Assembly (NCBI RefSeq): GCF_900343125.1
Contig: NZ_OPYL01000001.1
Span: 248,001 to 312,000, forward strand
Reading direction: 5' to 3'
From: Dysgonomonas sp. Marseille-P4361
GTDB lineage: Bacteria > Bacteroidota > Bacteroidia > Bacteroidales > Dysgonomonadaceae
DNA: 64,000 bases
Position numbers and translations under genes: made by a program. How positions within the stretch are numbered: position 1 is the stretch's first letter; each line of letters starts with the position of its first letter. Shown here piece by piece: positions 30,914 through 39,713 of the stretch. The notes under the pieces are model-generated. The model worked only from the letters and a program-made list of their open reading frames with translations, was not told where the DNA came from and searched no databases.

Positions 30914-30943
30914 AAAACCCAAGTCATAAAAGAACGACTTGGG
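30914..30943 (-). terminator. Terminator of the minus-strand glycan operon
   Basis: CCCAAGTC (30918-30925) pairs with GACTTGGG (30936-30943); read on the minus strand the stem is followed by TTTTAC. It lies 37 bases beyond the end of the GH110-like gene. Confidence 0.75.
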
Positions 30944-30980
30944 CTTCACCACTTCTAATCAAACTATTAACTTTAAAGAA

Positions 30981-32714
30981 CTATTCTTCGATTGTTATAT
31001 TATCGCTTGTTGTTATTGCAAACCGCCTCGTTTCGTCTCTAACATATTCATACTTATCTGACATTTCTACTTTATTATTTTTAAAAGTGAATCCGTCAAC
31101 ACAGTATAAGTATGCAATACAAGGATCAAAGATTTTGAATGTATTATTTTCGACCTTAATATTTCTATGATAACGACTTGTTTCTCTGTCTTTATCTATA
31201 CGTGTACCTACTCCGATACAGCCAATACCCCATGTGTCATTTCCAAAATTACAGTTATCAAAGACATTATTAGTGATTGTCACATCACGTACCCCCGATT
31301 GTTCGTACCAGTAATAGCCATCACCTTCGAATAGGATTGCAGAACCCGGAGTGTGGAAATAGTTCTTATCAATTACTATTTTACCTCTCGACCCTAACAA
31401 TAATCCTCTGGCTCTGTTATTTTGAATAGTACATCCTTGAATCAGAACTTCAGGAAAGAAATCTACATTAGCTACAGGGTCTTTTAATTTGGCTTCGGCA
31501 GGTATTGCCTCAGTAAATGTAACAAGCGTTGTTTCCTTATTAAGACGTCTCACATCAGCAACTGTACGTGTACCCATAGAGATTAAGCTCCTAGAGTCTT
31601 CGAACTCTAAAGTCATTCCTTTCTTTATAAAATCGAATCCATGTTGCTGACGATGTTTCAATCTTACAATAATCTCGGTAGGTGAAACGATTTTGTCAAT
31701 CACAGCATAGATACCATGTATATTTGTAGCATCGTCTTTTTGATTTTCGAATAAACAATCAATCATTCTTAAGTATCCCGAGCAGTTCACAAAATGAGTA
31801 GCATCAGCTGTAGCACTAATCATGCGACCTCCATCAGGACGAGGAGAAACAAACACCTTATTCAGTTCAATGTCTTTTGTTCGTTGTGCAATAACGCCCA
31901 TTCCTCCACAATGGTAGATATTAATATTTTCAAGAAGTACATTCTCTGAATCTGATATGGTAAACGCAGGAATCAATCTGTTGGCCGCACCAAATACGAT
32001 GATATTGCCATTGCGCCCTACTACACCTTCCTCATATACTCTGACTACATCATCGCTTAATTTTTCAGCTTGCAAAGCTCCTTTCCACAACCAGCGGTCG
32101 AAAGCCTTAAATTCTGTTTCTCTCTTTTCTGTATTAAATTCAAGCAAACTGCCATAAGGATAAACTGTTCCGTTGGCGTCCTTGAAACGTAGAGCTTCAC
32201 TTCTTACTTCATAAGGAAACTCGTCACTAAAGGTAAGGTCTACATAACCTTTTCCGCTGCCAACAATAACCCCTTCCGAGTGGAATGGTCGCTTATAGTC
32301 AATCTTAAGATTGCGTATTGTAACCGACTTAGAATTATCAAGTAAGAATGGACAAACAAAACCCTCTAATATGAATTCAGAATCATTTCCTTCTATTTCG
32401 AGACCATCGACACCCGTAAGATCGAAAAGGAAAGCTTTTAACCCGGCATCATTATTACTCACAAATACATATTTTTCGGATGCATAAGAAGGTGTAACTC
32501 GATAGGTAGCTTTAGGAAAGACAAGCTTGCTGACCTTATTTTTCTTACAATATTCTAAAGCATCCCTGATAGCCAAAGTTGCATCAAAGGTTGACGACTT
32601 GAGAGAGTCTGCCTCTATGTAGTCTGCCATATTTACTTCCTTTACTATTTGTTCGCAAGAAGTATTAAATAACATACAACATAAGGTAATCAGTACAAAT
32701 ATTATTTTTTTCAT
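30981..32714 (-). CDS. GH110-like alpha-1,3-galactosidase, lipoprotein (beta-helix)
   Basis: 577 aa. A lipoprotein signal ends FNTSC with Cys20, so the enzyme is likely tethered to the outer membrane. The rest is a right-handed parallel beta-helix. The region ADATHFVNCSG (Asp304) and QKDDATNIHGIY (Asp327, Asp328) resembles the active-site strand of GH110 exo-alpha-1,3-galactosidases, which remove galactose from blood-group B or linear alpha-Gal epitopes. It is the last gene of a four-gene operon, starting 10 bases after the GH97 stop. Other beta-helix hydrolase families are possible; the GH110 call is from motif memory. Confidence 0.72.
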   Translation of the reverse strand: MKKIIFVLITLCCMLFNTSCEQIVKEVNMADYIEADSLKSSTFDATLAIRDALEYCKKNKVSKLVFPKATYRVTPSYASEKYVFVSNNDAGLKAFLFDLTGVDGLEIEGNDSEFILEGFVCPFLLDNSKSVTIRNLKIDYKRPFHSEGVIVGSGKGYVDLTFSDEFPYEVRSEALRFKDANGTVYPYGSLLEFNTEKRETEFKAFDRWLWKGALQAEKLSDDVVRVYEEGVVGRNGNIIVFGAANRLIPAFTISDSENVLLENINIYHCGGMGVIAQRTKDIELNKVFVSPRPDGGRMISATADATHFVNCSGYLRMIDCLFENQKDDATNIHGIYAVIDKIVSPTEIIVRLKHRQQHGFDFIKKGMTLEFEDSRSLISMGTRTVADVRRLNKETTLVTFTEAIPAEAKLKDPVANVDFFPEVLIQGCTIQNNRARGLLLGSRGKIVIDKNYFHTPGSAILFEGDGYYWYEQSGVRDVTITNNVFDNCNFGNDTWGIGCIGVGTRIDKDRETSRYHRNIKVENNTFKIFDPCIAYLYCVDGFTFKNNKVEMSDKYEYVRDETRRFAITTSDNITIEE

Positions 32715-32724
32715 CCTATTTTAG

Positions 32725-34731
32725 TTATTTAGTTCTCGTTAGTTTAGCGATATACCCTCCTCCTTTAGTCATCTTAGCTGACAATTTCTTCGAAGAGCTT
32801 AATTTTAGAGATGTTTTTTTATAATCAGAAGCTACCTTATCTGCATTTACCCCATCCTCGAATATTTCTACCTCATATTCCCCGTCAGACAAAAACGACA
32901 AATCAAGATTCAGTTCTCTGCTATTCCAGTCGGTAAGCGAAGCCACATACCACACATCGCCACTGCGGCGGGCAATAGAGATATATTCGCCTATTTTTCC
33001 GTTCAGCGCAACCGTCTCATCCCAAACAGTAGGAATAGATGTGATAAAATCGGTACACTCTTGCTCTTTCTCATAGTTGCTAGGACTGTCGCAAAGCATA
33101 TTTAGAGGAGACTCTAATATCACATAAAGAGCCAATTGTCGGCATCGTGTACCCTGACTCATCGGTTCGGTATATATGGGCTTATAGTTCTTCTTTATCG
33201 CGTTACGCATCGCTCCTTGCGTATAATCTAAAGGTCCTGCCACCATTCTGATGAATGGTATAGTTACATCATATACCACCTGATCGGTAGTATCCACTGC
33301 CCATTTCATTTCCTCGAGTCCATGCACTCCTTCAAAATTCAAGACATTAGGGTAAGTTCGCTGCAAACCGGTAGGTTTATAGCTTCCATGAAAATTGACC
33401 AATAGATTATATTTTGCAGCTATAGCAGCAGCATCTCTATGAAACTTCACCATTTTTTGATCGTCCCGATCCATAAAGTCAAGCTTAAACCCTTTGACTC
33501 CTTTTGCCGAGTAGTGCTTACAAATCCCTTCAATATCTTTATTAAATCCATAATATCCAGCCCATAAAATGATCCCTACATTGCGTTCTTTAGCATAAGC
33601 AATTAAACCATCCAAGTCTATTTCAGGAACAACCTGATACAGATCAGCAATATTAGGAACAGACCAACCTTCGTCTAAAATGACATATTCAATCCCGTTT
33701 TTGGAAGCGAAATCGATATAGTATTTATATGTTTCATTATTGATCCCCGTTTCGAAGTCAACTCCATACAGATTCCAGTTATTCCACCAGTCCCAAGCTA
33801 CCTTCCCTGGTTTTATCCAAGACGTATCATCTACTTTTGATGCCGAAGCCAGCTTGTACACTATGTCGCTATTTGCTAATTCATGATCTTCTTCAGCAAT
33901 AATGACTGTTCGCCAAGGAAACTCTGTAGGTCCATCAACCTTTGCAATAAAAGATTCTCTTTCTGTAACTTCACCCGAAAGACCCCTTACGGCAATTTTC
34001 TCTGCTTTGGGATAAGTTGCAAAAACGCCTTTTATAGAAAGGGAATTATCCGAATTCCACAGATACATTCCAGGATAGTCCATCAAATCGGCTTCTGTAA
34101 TGCAAAGTTTTTTCCCATTATTAGCCTCAACCACAACAGGTGCATAAGATATTCGCTTGTTATCCCATTCCGAAACATTCAAATGCGTGTATGTGTTTTG
34201 GAAAGCACTGTAAAATTGAGACTCAATAGATCCATCCTTTCTTCTGGCTTTGGAGTATGAAATATATACCTTCTGATCGGAAGGAAGATTAAATTTAGCA
34301 ATCTCATCCTGAATAACTAAAGGCTTATTTTGTGTATATACGAAACGATAGGCCACACCATCTTCATAAGCTCTGAAAATCACATCATAACCTCCTTTGA
34401 ATTGTATTGTTAGTTCGTTATAACGATTCTCAATTTCTTTTTTCTTATAAATAGCCGTAGTTATTTTTTCATCTACCGATTTCGTTTTAGCTTTTGCTAT
34501 TTTAGGATTTATACCAAATCCACCTCCTCCCTGAAACAGCAGGGCAATAGGAGAATTAGCAATCATTTCACTTCCTTCGTGAGATACTGCATACTGTATT
34601 TTCTCTTTATCAACTTCTACTTTGACTTCAATCTGACCATCAGGTGATTTCAGCGAGTAGTTTTTTTGAGCAAATATAAAGTTTGTTGTAATGCACAAAA
34701 GGAAGAAAGAGATGAATGTTAATCTTTTCAT
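32725..34731 (-). CDS. GH97 glycoside hydrolase, probably retaining alpha-galactosidase type
   Basis: 668 aa with a signal peptide ending IFAQ. The GH97 N-terminal beta domain (about 24-280) includes SPDGQIEVKVEV; the TIM barrel contains YVILDEGWS (349-357), GFKLDFMDRDDQ (414-425) and NFEGVHG (465-471). GH97 has inverting (SusB-type) and retaining branches. Asp418 in LDFMDRDDQ sits where retaining GH97 alpha-galactosidases carry their nucleophile, and Glu467 is a candidate acid/base. That favours exo-alpha-galactosidase activity, consistent with its GH110-like neighbour. The mechanism call is inference from motifs. Confidence 0.88.
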   Translation of the reverse strand: MKRLTFISFFLLCITTNFIFAQKNYSLKSPDGQIEVKVEVDKEKIQYAVSHEGSEMIANSPIALLFQGGGGFGINPKIAKAKTKSVDEKITTAIYKKKEIENRYNELTIQFKGGYDVIFRAYEDGVAYRFVYTQNKPLVIQDEIAKFNLPSDQKVYISYSKARRKDGSIESQFYSAFQNTYTHLNVSEWDNKRISYAPVVVEANNGKKLCITEADLMDYPGMYLWNSDNSLSIKGVFATYPKAEKIAVRGLSGEVTERESFIAKVDGPTEFPWRTVIIAEEDHELANSDIVYKLASASKVDDTSWIKPGKVAWDWWNNWNLYGVDFETGINNETYKYYIDFASKNGIEYVILDEGWSVPNIADLYQVVPEIDLDGLIAYAKERNVGIILWAGYYGFNKDIEGICKHYSAKGVKGFKLDFMDRDDQKMVKFHRDAAAIAAKYNLLVNFHGSYKPTGLQRTYPNVLNFEGVHGLEEMKWAVDTTDQVVYDVTIPFIRMVAGPLDYTQGAMRNAIKKNYKPIYTEPMSQGTRCRQLALYVILESPLNMLCDSPSNYEKEQECTDFITSIPTVWDETVALNGKIGEYISIARRSGDVWYVASLTDWNSRELNLDLSFLSDGEYEVEIFEDGVNADKVASDYKKTSLKLSSSKKLSAKMTKGGGYIAKLTRTK

Positions 34732-34757
34732 TTTCGAACGGTTAAATCTATTATTTA

Positions 34758-36236
34758 CTATTTAGGTTTAAATATTTCTTCTTGGGGAATCTCCCAATTA
34801 TCTGTTCTGAATGGTAATAATGGAATGCCAAATGTTGTTACTACATTAGCTTCCGAAAAGTTTGTAAAAGCATATCGAACCGCAACCGGATCAGAAACCT
34901 GATCGGACGAAACTTCTATCTGGTTTTTCCACCAAAGAAATCTGGCTTTTGCCGGATAGAATTTTTGGTCTTCTCCTGCTATTTCAAAACCTTTAATAGC
35001 CATTACCCCAGTATCAGTAAATCCTGCCAAGCTGTTAGGTTCCATAGCATCGCCCGAAGTAGATACATTATTGAAAGAAAGCAATATGCCTTTTTCTGTT
35101 TTCTCCATGCTCTTATAGGTAGGTGATCCAAGAGGAAGTCCAGATATATTATAATCTCTGCTCAAAGCCAAGAATGCCAATCTCTGTCCTACTTCTTCTT
35201 TGAAAGGAGGATGTATATTTGTGGGATGTCCTATGTCTGTAGAGCCGGCGATACCTGTATATGGTACTTCAGATACTACCTGAGTCTGAGCTTCAATCGT
35301 CAATGCCAATGAGCGGTAGTTTGGACCATCGTAGTTGAAAGGCGCAAGTTGTACCATGTAAAATGGCATTTTCTCATCACCCCACAATTTTCTCCATAGA
35401 GAAATCATCGATTTATGTAATTCTTTGTAATCAAAATAAGCTTCTCTGTTAGATTCTCCCTGATACCAGATAAATCCTTTAGCTGTATAGTTTATCAAAG
35501 GAAGAACCATTCCATTGAACAGACGTGCAGGCTTGGATTCATCTCCTTTGCCCGAAAAAGCTAAGTCTTGTCTGATACCCGCTGTATTCTTTATGCTCTC
35601 TTCGGACATCCATGCTTCTATTTTAGAACCTCCCCAATTGGTAGTAATAAGGCCGATAGGAATATCTAATGCTTGATTCAACACACGTCCGAAATAATAT
35701 GCAACAGCAGAGAACGAACTAACCGATTCGTAGTTAGATACCAGCCATTTTCCTCCTTTACAGTCAGTCTGAGGTTCATCTACAGAATTTCTTTGCACTG
35801 TAAACATTCTGATATTTGGGTATTTCGGTGCTTCAAGAATTGCTTCAAGTCCTCCTTTATTAGGTTGATTGATGAAGCCACACATAGGAAACTCCATGTT
35901 TGACTGACCAGAACAGATCCAAACCTCGCCTAAAAGAATATCTCTGAGGACAAGTTCTTCTCCGTCACTAATCGTAATCGTATAAGGTCCTCCGGCATCG
36001 CCCGTAGAAACGGTAGCAATCCAGTTACCATCCTTATCGGACTTAGCCTTGTAAGTTTGATTGTTCCATGAAGTTGTAATGGTTACATCTTTTTTCAGTG
36101 TGGTACTTCCCCAAAGCTTCACTTCGGTATTACGTTGCAACACCATATGGTCTCCAACAAGTAGGGGTAATTCGATCTTTGCAAAAACTGAAGATACAGC
36201 TAGCAAACAGGCAAACAATAACATTAATTTTTTCAT
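34758..36236 (-). CDS. Sialate O-acetylesterase family protein
   Basis: 492 aa with a signal peptide ending VFAK. The SGNH-type nucleophile motif SGQSNMEFP has Ser112. A second conserved block, FIWYQGESN (about residue 255), and the late DIGHPTNIHP supply the Asp/His dyad region. The family (SASA, formerly DUF303) removes O-acetyl groups from sialic acids or other carbohydrates in the periplasm. In this operon it would clear acetyl groups that block exo-glycosidases. It is 26 bases upstream of the GH97 start and 24 bases downstream of the metallopeptidase gene. Confidence 0.88.
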   Translation of the reverse strand: MKKLMLLFACLLAVSSVFAKIELPLLVGDHMVLQRNTEVKLWGSTTLKKDVTITTSWNNQTYKAKSDKDGNWIATVSTGDAGGPYTITISDGEELVLRDILLGEVWICSGQSNMEFPMCGFINQPNKGGLEAILEAPKYPNIRMFTVQRNSVDEPQTDCKGGKWLVSNYESVSSFSAVAYYFGRVLNQALDIPIGLITTNWGGSKIEAWMSEESIKNTAGIRQDLAFSGKGDESKPARLFNGMVLPLINYTAKGFIWYQGESNREAYFDYKELHKSMISLWRKLWGDEKMPFYMVQLAPFNYDGPNYRSLALTIEAQTQVVSEVPYTGIAGSTDIGHPTNIHPPFKEEVGQRLAFLALSRDYNISGLPLGSPTYKSMEKTEKGILLSFNNVSTSGDAMEPNSLAGFTDTGVMAIKGFEIAGEDQKFYPAKARFLWWKNQIEVSSDQVSDPVAVRYAFTNFSEANVVTTFGIPLLPFRTDNWEIPQEEIFKPK

Positions 36237-36260
36237 ACAATAAGATTTAAGAAAACAAAA

Positions 36261-37613
36261 CTATTTTTCTGCTAATGATTGCTCTATCAATTTCATCTCC
36301 TCCGGCGTATAACATGTAATAACAACATCTTCTCCGGCAGCTTCAGACACATGACTTAAGAAATAGAGCAATTTTTCATATGAGGTTTTTAACTCTTTTT
36401 CGGGCATATTATTACAGTCATATAGCTTTTTAAAGGCTTTCTCATAAACTTCCCATCCATACTTTTCCTTTATACGAAGGAATGTATAATGCAGGGCATC
36501 TCCATTGTTTTTCGCAATTTTCTGACCTAAGGTTTCATCGTAAAAGATCTTGTAATAATCAATTATATCACGACCTTTATATAGAACATCTCGCTGGCTT
36601 ACAGTACCACCACAATCCTCTATAGCATATGACATCCTAAAGTTAGCAAAAATCTCATCATTCCAATTCCAATAATTACATCCCATTGCAGTTCCTACTG
36701 AAAAAACATGTCCAATCTCATGTAAAATGCCAAAAGACCAATCATCATTGTCTCTATATTTTTCAAGAGATTCTGCTATTTTCACATTATTATTCCAAAG
36801 AATAGGATTTCCAGCTAGTGCCCAATAGCCTTTCTCTACTCCCGGTGTTGTTAATATATCCAGCTTTTTGCCTTGGTAAGGAACTCCTCCAATTAATTTC
36901 TCATACGATTTATAGATAAGATCCAGCTTGGTAACCCAAGACTGTATTTCTTCATCAGAAATACTCTTTTTATCTACATCTACCATGAAACGAACATGTT
37001 CACCTTCGAAAACCTGAATCTGATCTGCCGGAGTTTTCTCCAATATTACATCATCAAACCATGCTGTGCCTTTGGCTGTACCTCCATTAGTTGTTCCTCC
37101 ATGAAAGCCCAATCTACAGCACAACTCGGCTTTGCCTGTTTCATTCGCTATAAAGTCAATATAAACCTCTTGCCAATCATTAGTCCCATGTATAAACTTC
37201 GAAGCATTCCATATCTGGTTCGAATTCTCCATATTGACTGTTAATATCGCCCCTCTACCCTCCTCTACATTTTCGGTTTTTATCTTAGCCTTCATGCGAT
37301 AGAGAGTGCCCGGCTCTAAGTTTTCGACAACCTGACTAATATACAATTCTCCTCTTTCTGTATTGGTTATTTTATAGCAACCTGAGTTATCAACTCCTCC
37401 GTCTGTCAACAAAGAAAAATTATCTTTAAACTCCTCTTCGTTTATTTTCCATTTAGCTATTTGTTCAGTATCGGAACTAAAATCTTCATAAAAAATTTTG
37501 GAGTCGTCTTTCTTTACACATTGTGTTGTTAGAAGTAAAAAGATAGATAAGAAGGCAAGAAGAAGAGCTTTTACTTTCAATGTCTTTGGTCTTATAGCAA
37601 AGAGAGGTTTCAT
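36261..37613 (-). CDS. HEXXH metallopeptidase-like lipoprotein with N-terminal carbohydrate-binding-like domain
   Basis: 450 aa. The signal ends LTTQC with Cys32. Residues about 38-195 form a beta-sandwich like carbohydrate-binding modules (GTLYRMKAKIKT, GTAWFDDVILEK). The C-terminal half holds LHEIGHVF (His298, Glu299, His302) and, 17 residues on, Glu320 in NDEIFANF, a gluzincin-like zinc site. The spacing fits the M60/enhancin-type HEXXHx(8,28)E pattern, whose members cleave mucin-type O-glycoproteins. Leading an operon of glycan exo-enzymes supports a glycoprotein target. M60 membership is unproven. Confidence 0.7.
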   Translation of the reverse strand: MKPLFAIRPKTLKVKALLLAFLSIFLLLTTQCVKKDDSKIFYEDFSSDTEQIAKWKINEEEFKDNFSLLTDGGVDNSGCYKITNTERGELYISQVVENLEPGTLYRMKAKIKTENVEEGRGAILTVNMENSNQIWNASKFIHGTNDWQEVYIDFIANETGKAELCCRLGFHGGTTNGGTAKGTAWFDDVILEKTPADQIQVFEGEHVRFMVDVDKKSISDEEIQSWVTKLDLIYKSYEKLIGGVPYQGKKLDILTTPGVEKGYWALAGNPILWNNNVKIAESLEKYRDNDDWSFGILHEIGHVFSVGTAMGCNYWNWNDEIFANFRMSYAIEDCGGTVSQRDVLYKGRDIIDYYKIFYDETLGQKIAKNNGDALHYTFLRIKEKYGWEVYEKAFKKLYDCNNMPEKELKTSYEKLLYFLSHVSEAAGEDVVITCYTPEEMKLIEQSLAEK

Positions 37614-37879
37614 ATATTCAGTGATTTTAGGTACATATAAAAAAGTCGCGTTTCCGTTTTCATAGTAAGTAGACAGTATTTTCTACAAGTTTTAGCTTTT
37701 AAGAAAACTATTTCCTTTCTTTGCGAAGTTAAAACTTATATAATACGATAAACGATCGGGAGGCAATCAAAGTAGCTTGTAATACACACAATAAATTATA
37801 AATAATTATATATCTATAACTTACACCTGCTAGTCGTCATCTCTTAAGTAGATTTATTTAACATTAAAAGCACGAGAAA

Positions 37880-39478
37880 ATGAAGCACATTACTACCTTA
37901 TTTATTATCCTTTTCTGTTCAAATGCAGTTCAAGCAAATAATACTGAACTCTTGCTTAAAGAACTGGATTCGAAGCTTTCGAATAGAGAATACTATATGA
38001 ACCTGAAGGAAAAAAGAGTAGACAGTCTCAAAAACATGCTTTCTCATTCTTTGCCTTTGATTGAACAATACAGAATAAATAGAAAAATATATGACGAATA
38101 TGCAAATTACAATGCAGAGCTCGCTTCTCAATATATTTTTAAGAATAAAATTCTTACCGATTCTCTAAACAGTCCTGCTCTGCTGGTAGATAATAAACTA
38201 TGTTATGCCGAATTGCTTTCCACCTCAGGGCTCATAAAGGAAGCGATGGATGTAATCGTAACAATCAATCGTGCTGATGTTTCGGAAGATATGCTCTCCA
38301 AATACTATGAGACTCTATCCTGGGTTTACAGAAAAGCAAGCACCTATGCAAATGACTCTATTTTTGCTCCAAGCTATCTAAAGACTGGACAATTATATAC
38401 TGATTCGGCCTATATACATACACCTCCCAATACAATCGAATCAATCTATCTTAAAGGATACATTTTAATGGAAAGAAACGAAATAGATGAAGCAGAGGAG
38501 GCCTTACTGGAAGTGTATAATAAAACAGCGGTAAATACCCGTATATACGCTATTATTACTTACTACTTATCCACCATCTATATGAAAAAGGGGAATATAG
38601 ATAAATATGAAGAATTTCTGATCAGGTCAGCAATATCAGATCAAGAATGCGCCTTAAAAGAGAACTTAGCCTTACAATCATTAGCTTTTTACCTATATCA
38701 ATATAGCCCAGAGGATCTGGATAGAGCACATAGATATATCCAGTTTTCGATGAGTGACGCTCAATTTTACAATAATCGAGTAAGGGCTGTGCAAATAGGG
38801 CAGAAGCTACCTATTATTGTATCTGCCTTTCAGGATAAGGTAGATGCGGAAAATGGCAAATTAAAGATATCTTTAGTTATCATTTCACTTCTTGCTTTAT
38901 TGACTGTTGCAACCATTATATACATCTATGGACAAGTGAAGGTATTAAACAGTAAACAAGACGAACTGCGAAAACTGAATACTCAATTAACCGAGCTTAA
39001 TGCCGATTTGCACAAAGCAAATAAGACAAAAGAGGAGTATGTCAGCATCTTTGCCGACCTATGTTCTTCTTACATAGATCAGATGGATAGATACAGAAAA
39101 ATGGTTGCCCATAAAATTGCCGCAAATCAGATAAACGACCTGATCAATACAGTTAAATCTTCAGAGAAAATAGATTCTGTTTTATCCGATTTTTTCCAAA
39201 TATTCGATAAGTCTTTCCTTAATCTGTACCCTAATTTTATTAAAGACTTAAATGCTCTATTGCACGAAAAAGAACAGATTGTCTTGAAAGACGGAGAATT
39301 GCTGAATGCTGAACTAAGAATATTTGCGCTAATAAGACTAGGAATATCCAATAGCTCCAGCATCGCTCTATTTTTACGGTATTCACCACAGACGATATAT
39401 AACTATCGAACAAGAATACGAAACAAAGCCATCAATAGAGAAAGCTTTGAAGAAGATATTATGCATATCGGTATATAA
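37880..39478 (+). CDS. TPR-TM regulator with C-terminal DUF6377/HTH region
   Basis: 532 aa. A signal peptide (to about residue 19, VQAN) precedes a TPR-like helical sensor region (about 25-310), a transmembrane helix (about 331-352), a coiled coil (about 355-385) and a C-terminal domain. That domain ends LIRLGISNSSSIALFLRYSPQTIYNYRTRIRNKA, which reads as a LuxR-like helix-turn-helix. This layout matches the Bacteroidota DUF6377 regulators often found beside polysaccharide-use genes. It is divergent from the metallopeptidase operon (266-base gap) and upstream of a GH110-like gene, so it is the likely regulator of both arms. Confidence 0.82.
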   Translation: MKHITTLFIILFCSNAVQANNTELLLKELDSKLSNREYYMNLKEKRVDSLKNMLSHSLPLIEQYRINRKIYDEYANYNAELASQYIFKNKILTDSLNSPALLVDNKLCYAELLSTSGLIKEAMDVIVTINRADVSEDMLSKYYETLSWVYRKASTYANDSIFAPSYLKTGQLYTDSAYIHTPPNTIESIYLKGYILMERNEIDEAEEALLEVYNKTAVNTRIYAIITYYLSTIYMKKGNIDKYEEFLIRSAISDQECALKENLALQSLAFYLYQYSPEDLDRAHRYIQFSMSDAQFYNNRVRAVQIGQKLPIIVSAFQDKVDAENGKLKISLVIISLLALLTVATIIYIYGQVKVLNSKQDELRKLNTQLTELNADLHKANKTKEEYVSIFADLCSSYIDQMDRYRKMVAHKIAANQINDLINTVKSSEKIDSVLSDFFQIFDKSFLNLYPNFIKDLNALLHEKEQIVLKDGELLNAELRIFALIRLGISNSSSIALFLRYSPQTIYNYRTRIRNKAINRESFEEDIMHIGI

Positions 39479-39673
39479 TACATATCGGTAAAACAAGGTA
39501 CTAATTTGACTACTTTAATAATTAAGAACAAAACACATTTGTCACTGTATACCAGCATATTAAACTCATACATACTCTTATTACATCTACTTTAACTCTG
39601 ACAGAAGTATTTTTAATCAAAGAGATGTAGTAATTTGCAACTAATTAAACCTTTTGAAGTACCATTATTGGTG

Positions 39674-39689
39674 CTCATGACAACATGAG
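39674..39689. promoter_or_regulatory. Inverted repeat upstream of the second GH110-like gene
   Basis: CTCATG and CATGAG flank a 4-base ACAA spacer, ending 24 bases before ATG 39714. It could be an operator half-site pair for the adjacent regulator or a leader hairpin; a 6-bp repeat may also arise by chance. Confidence 0.25.
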
Positions 39690-39713
39690 TTAACCAAACT
39701 AAAAACACATCAA

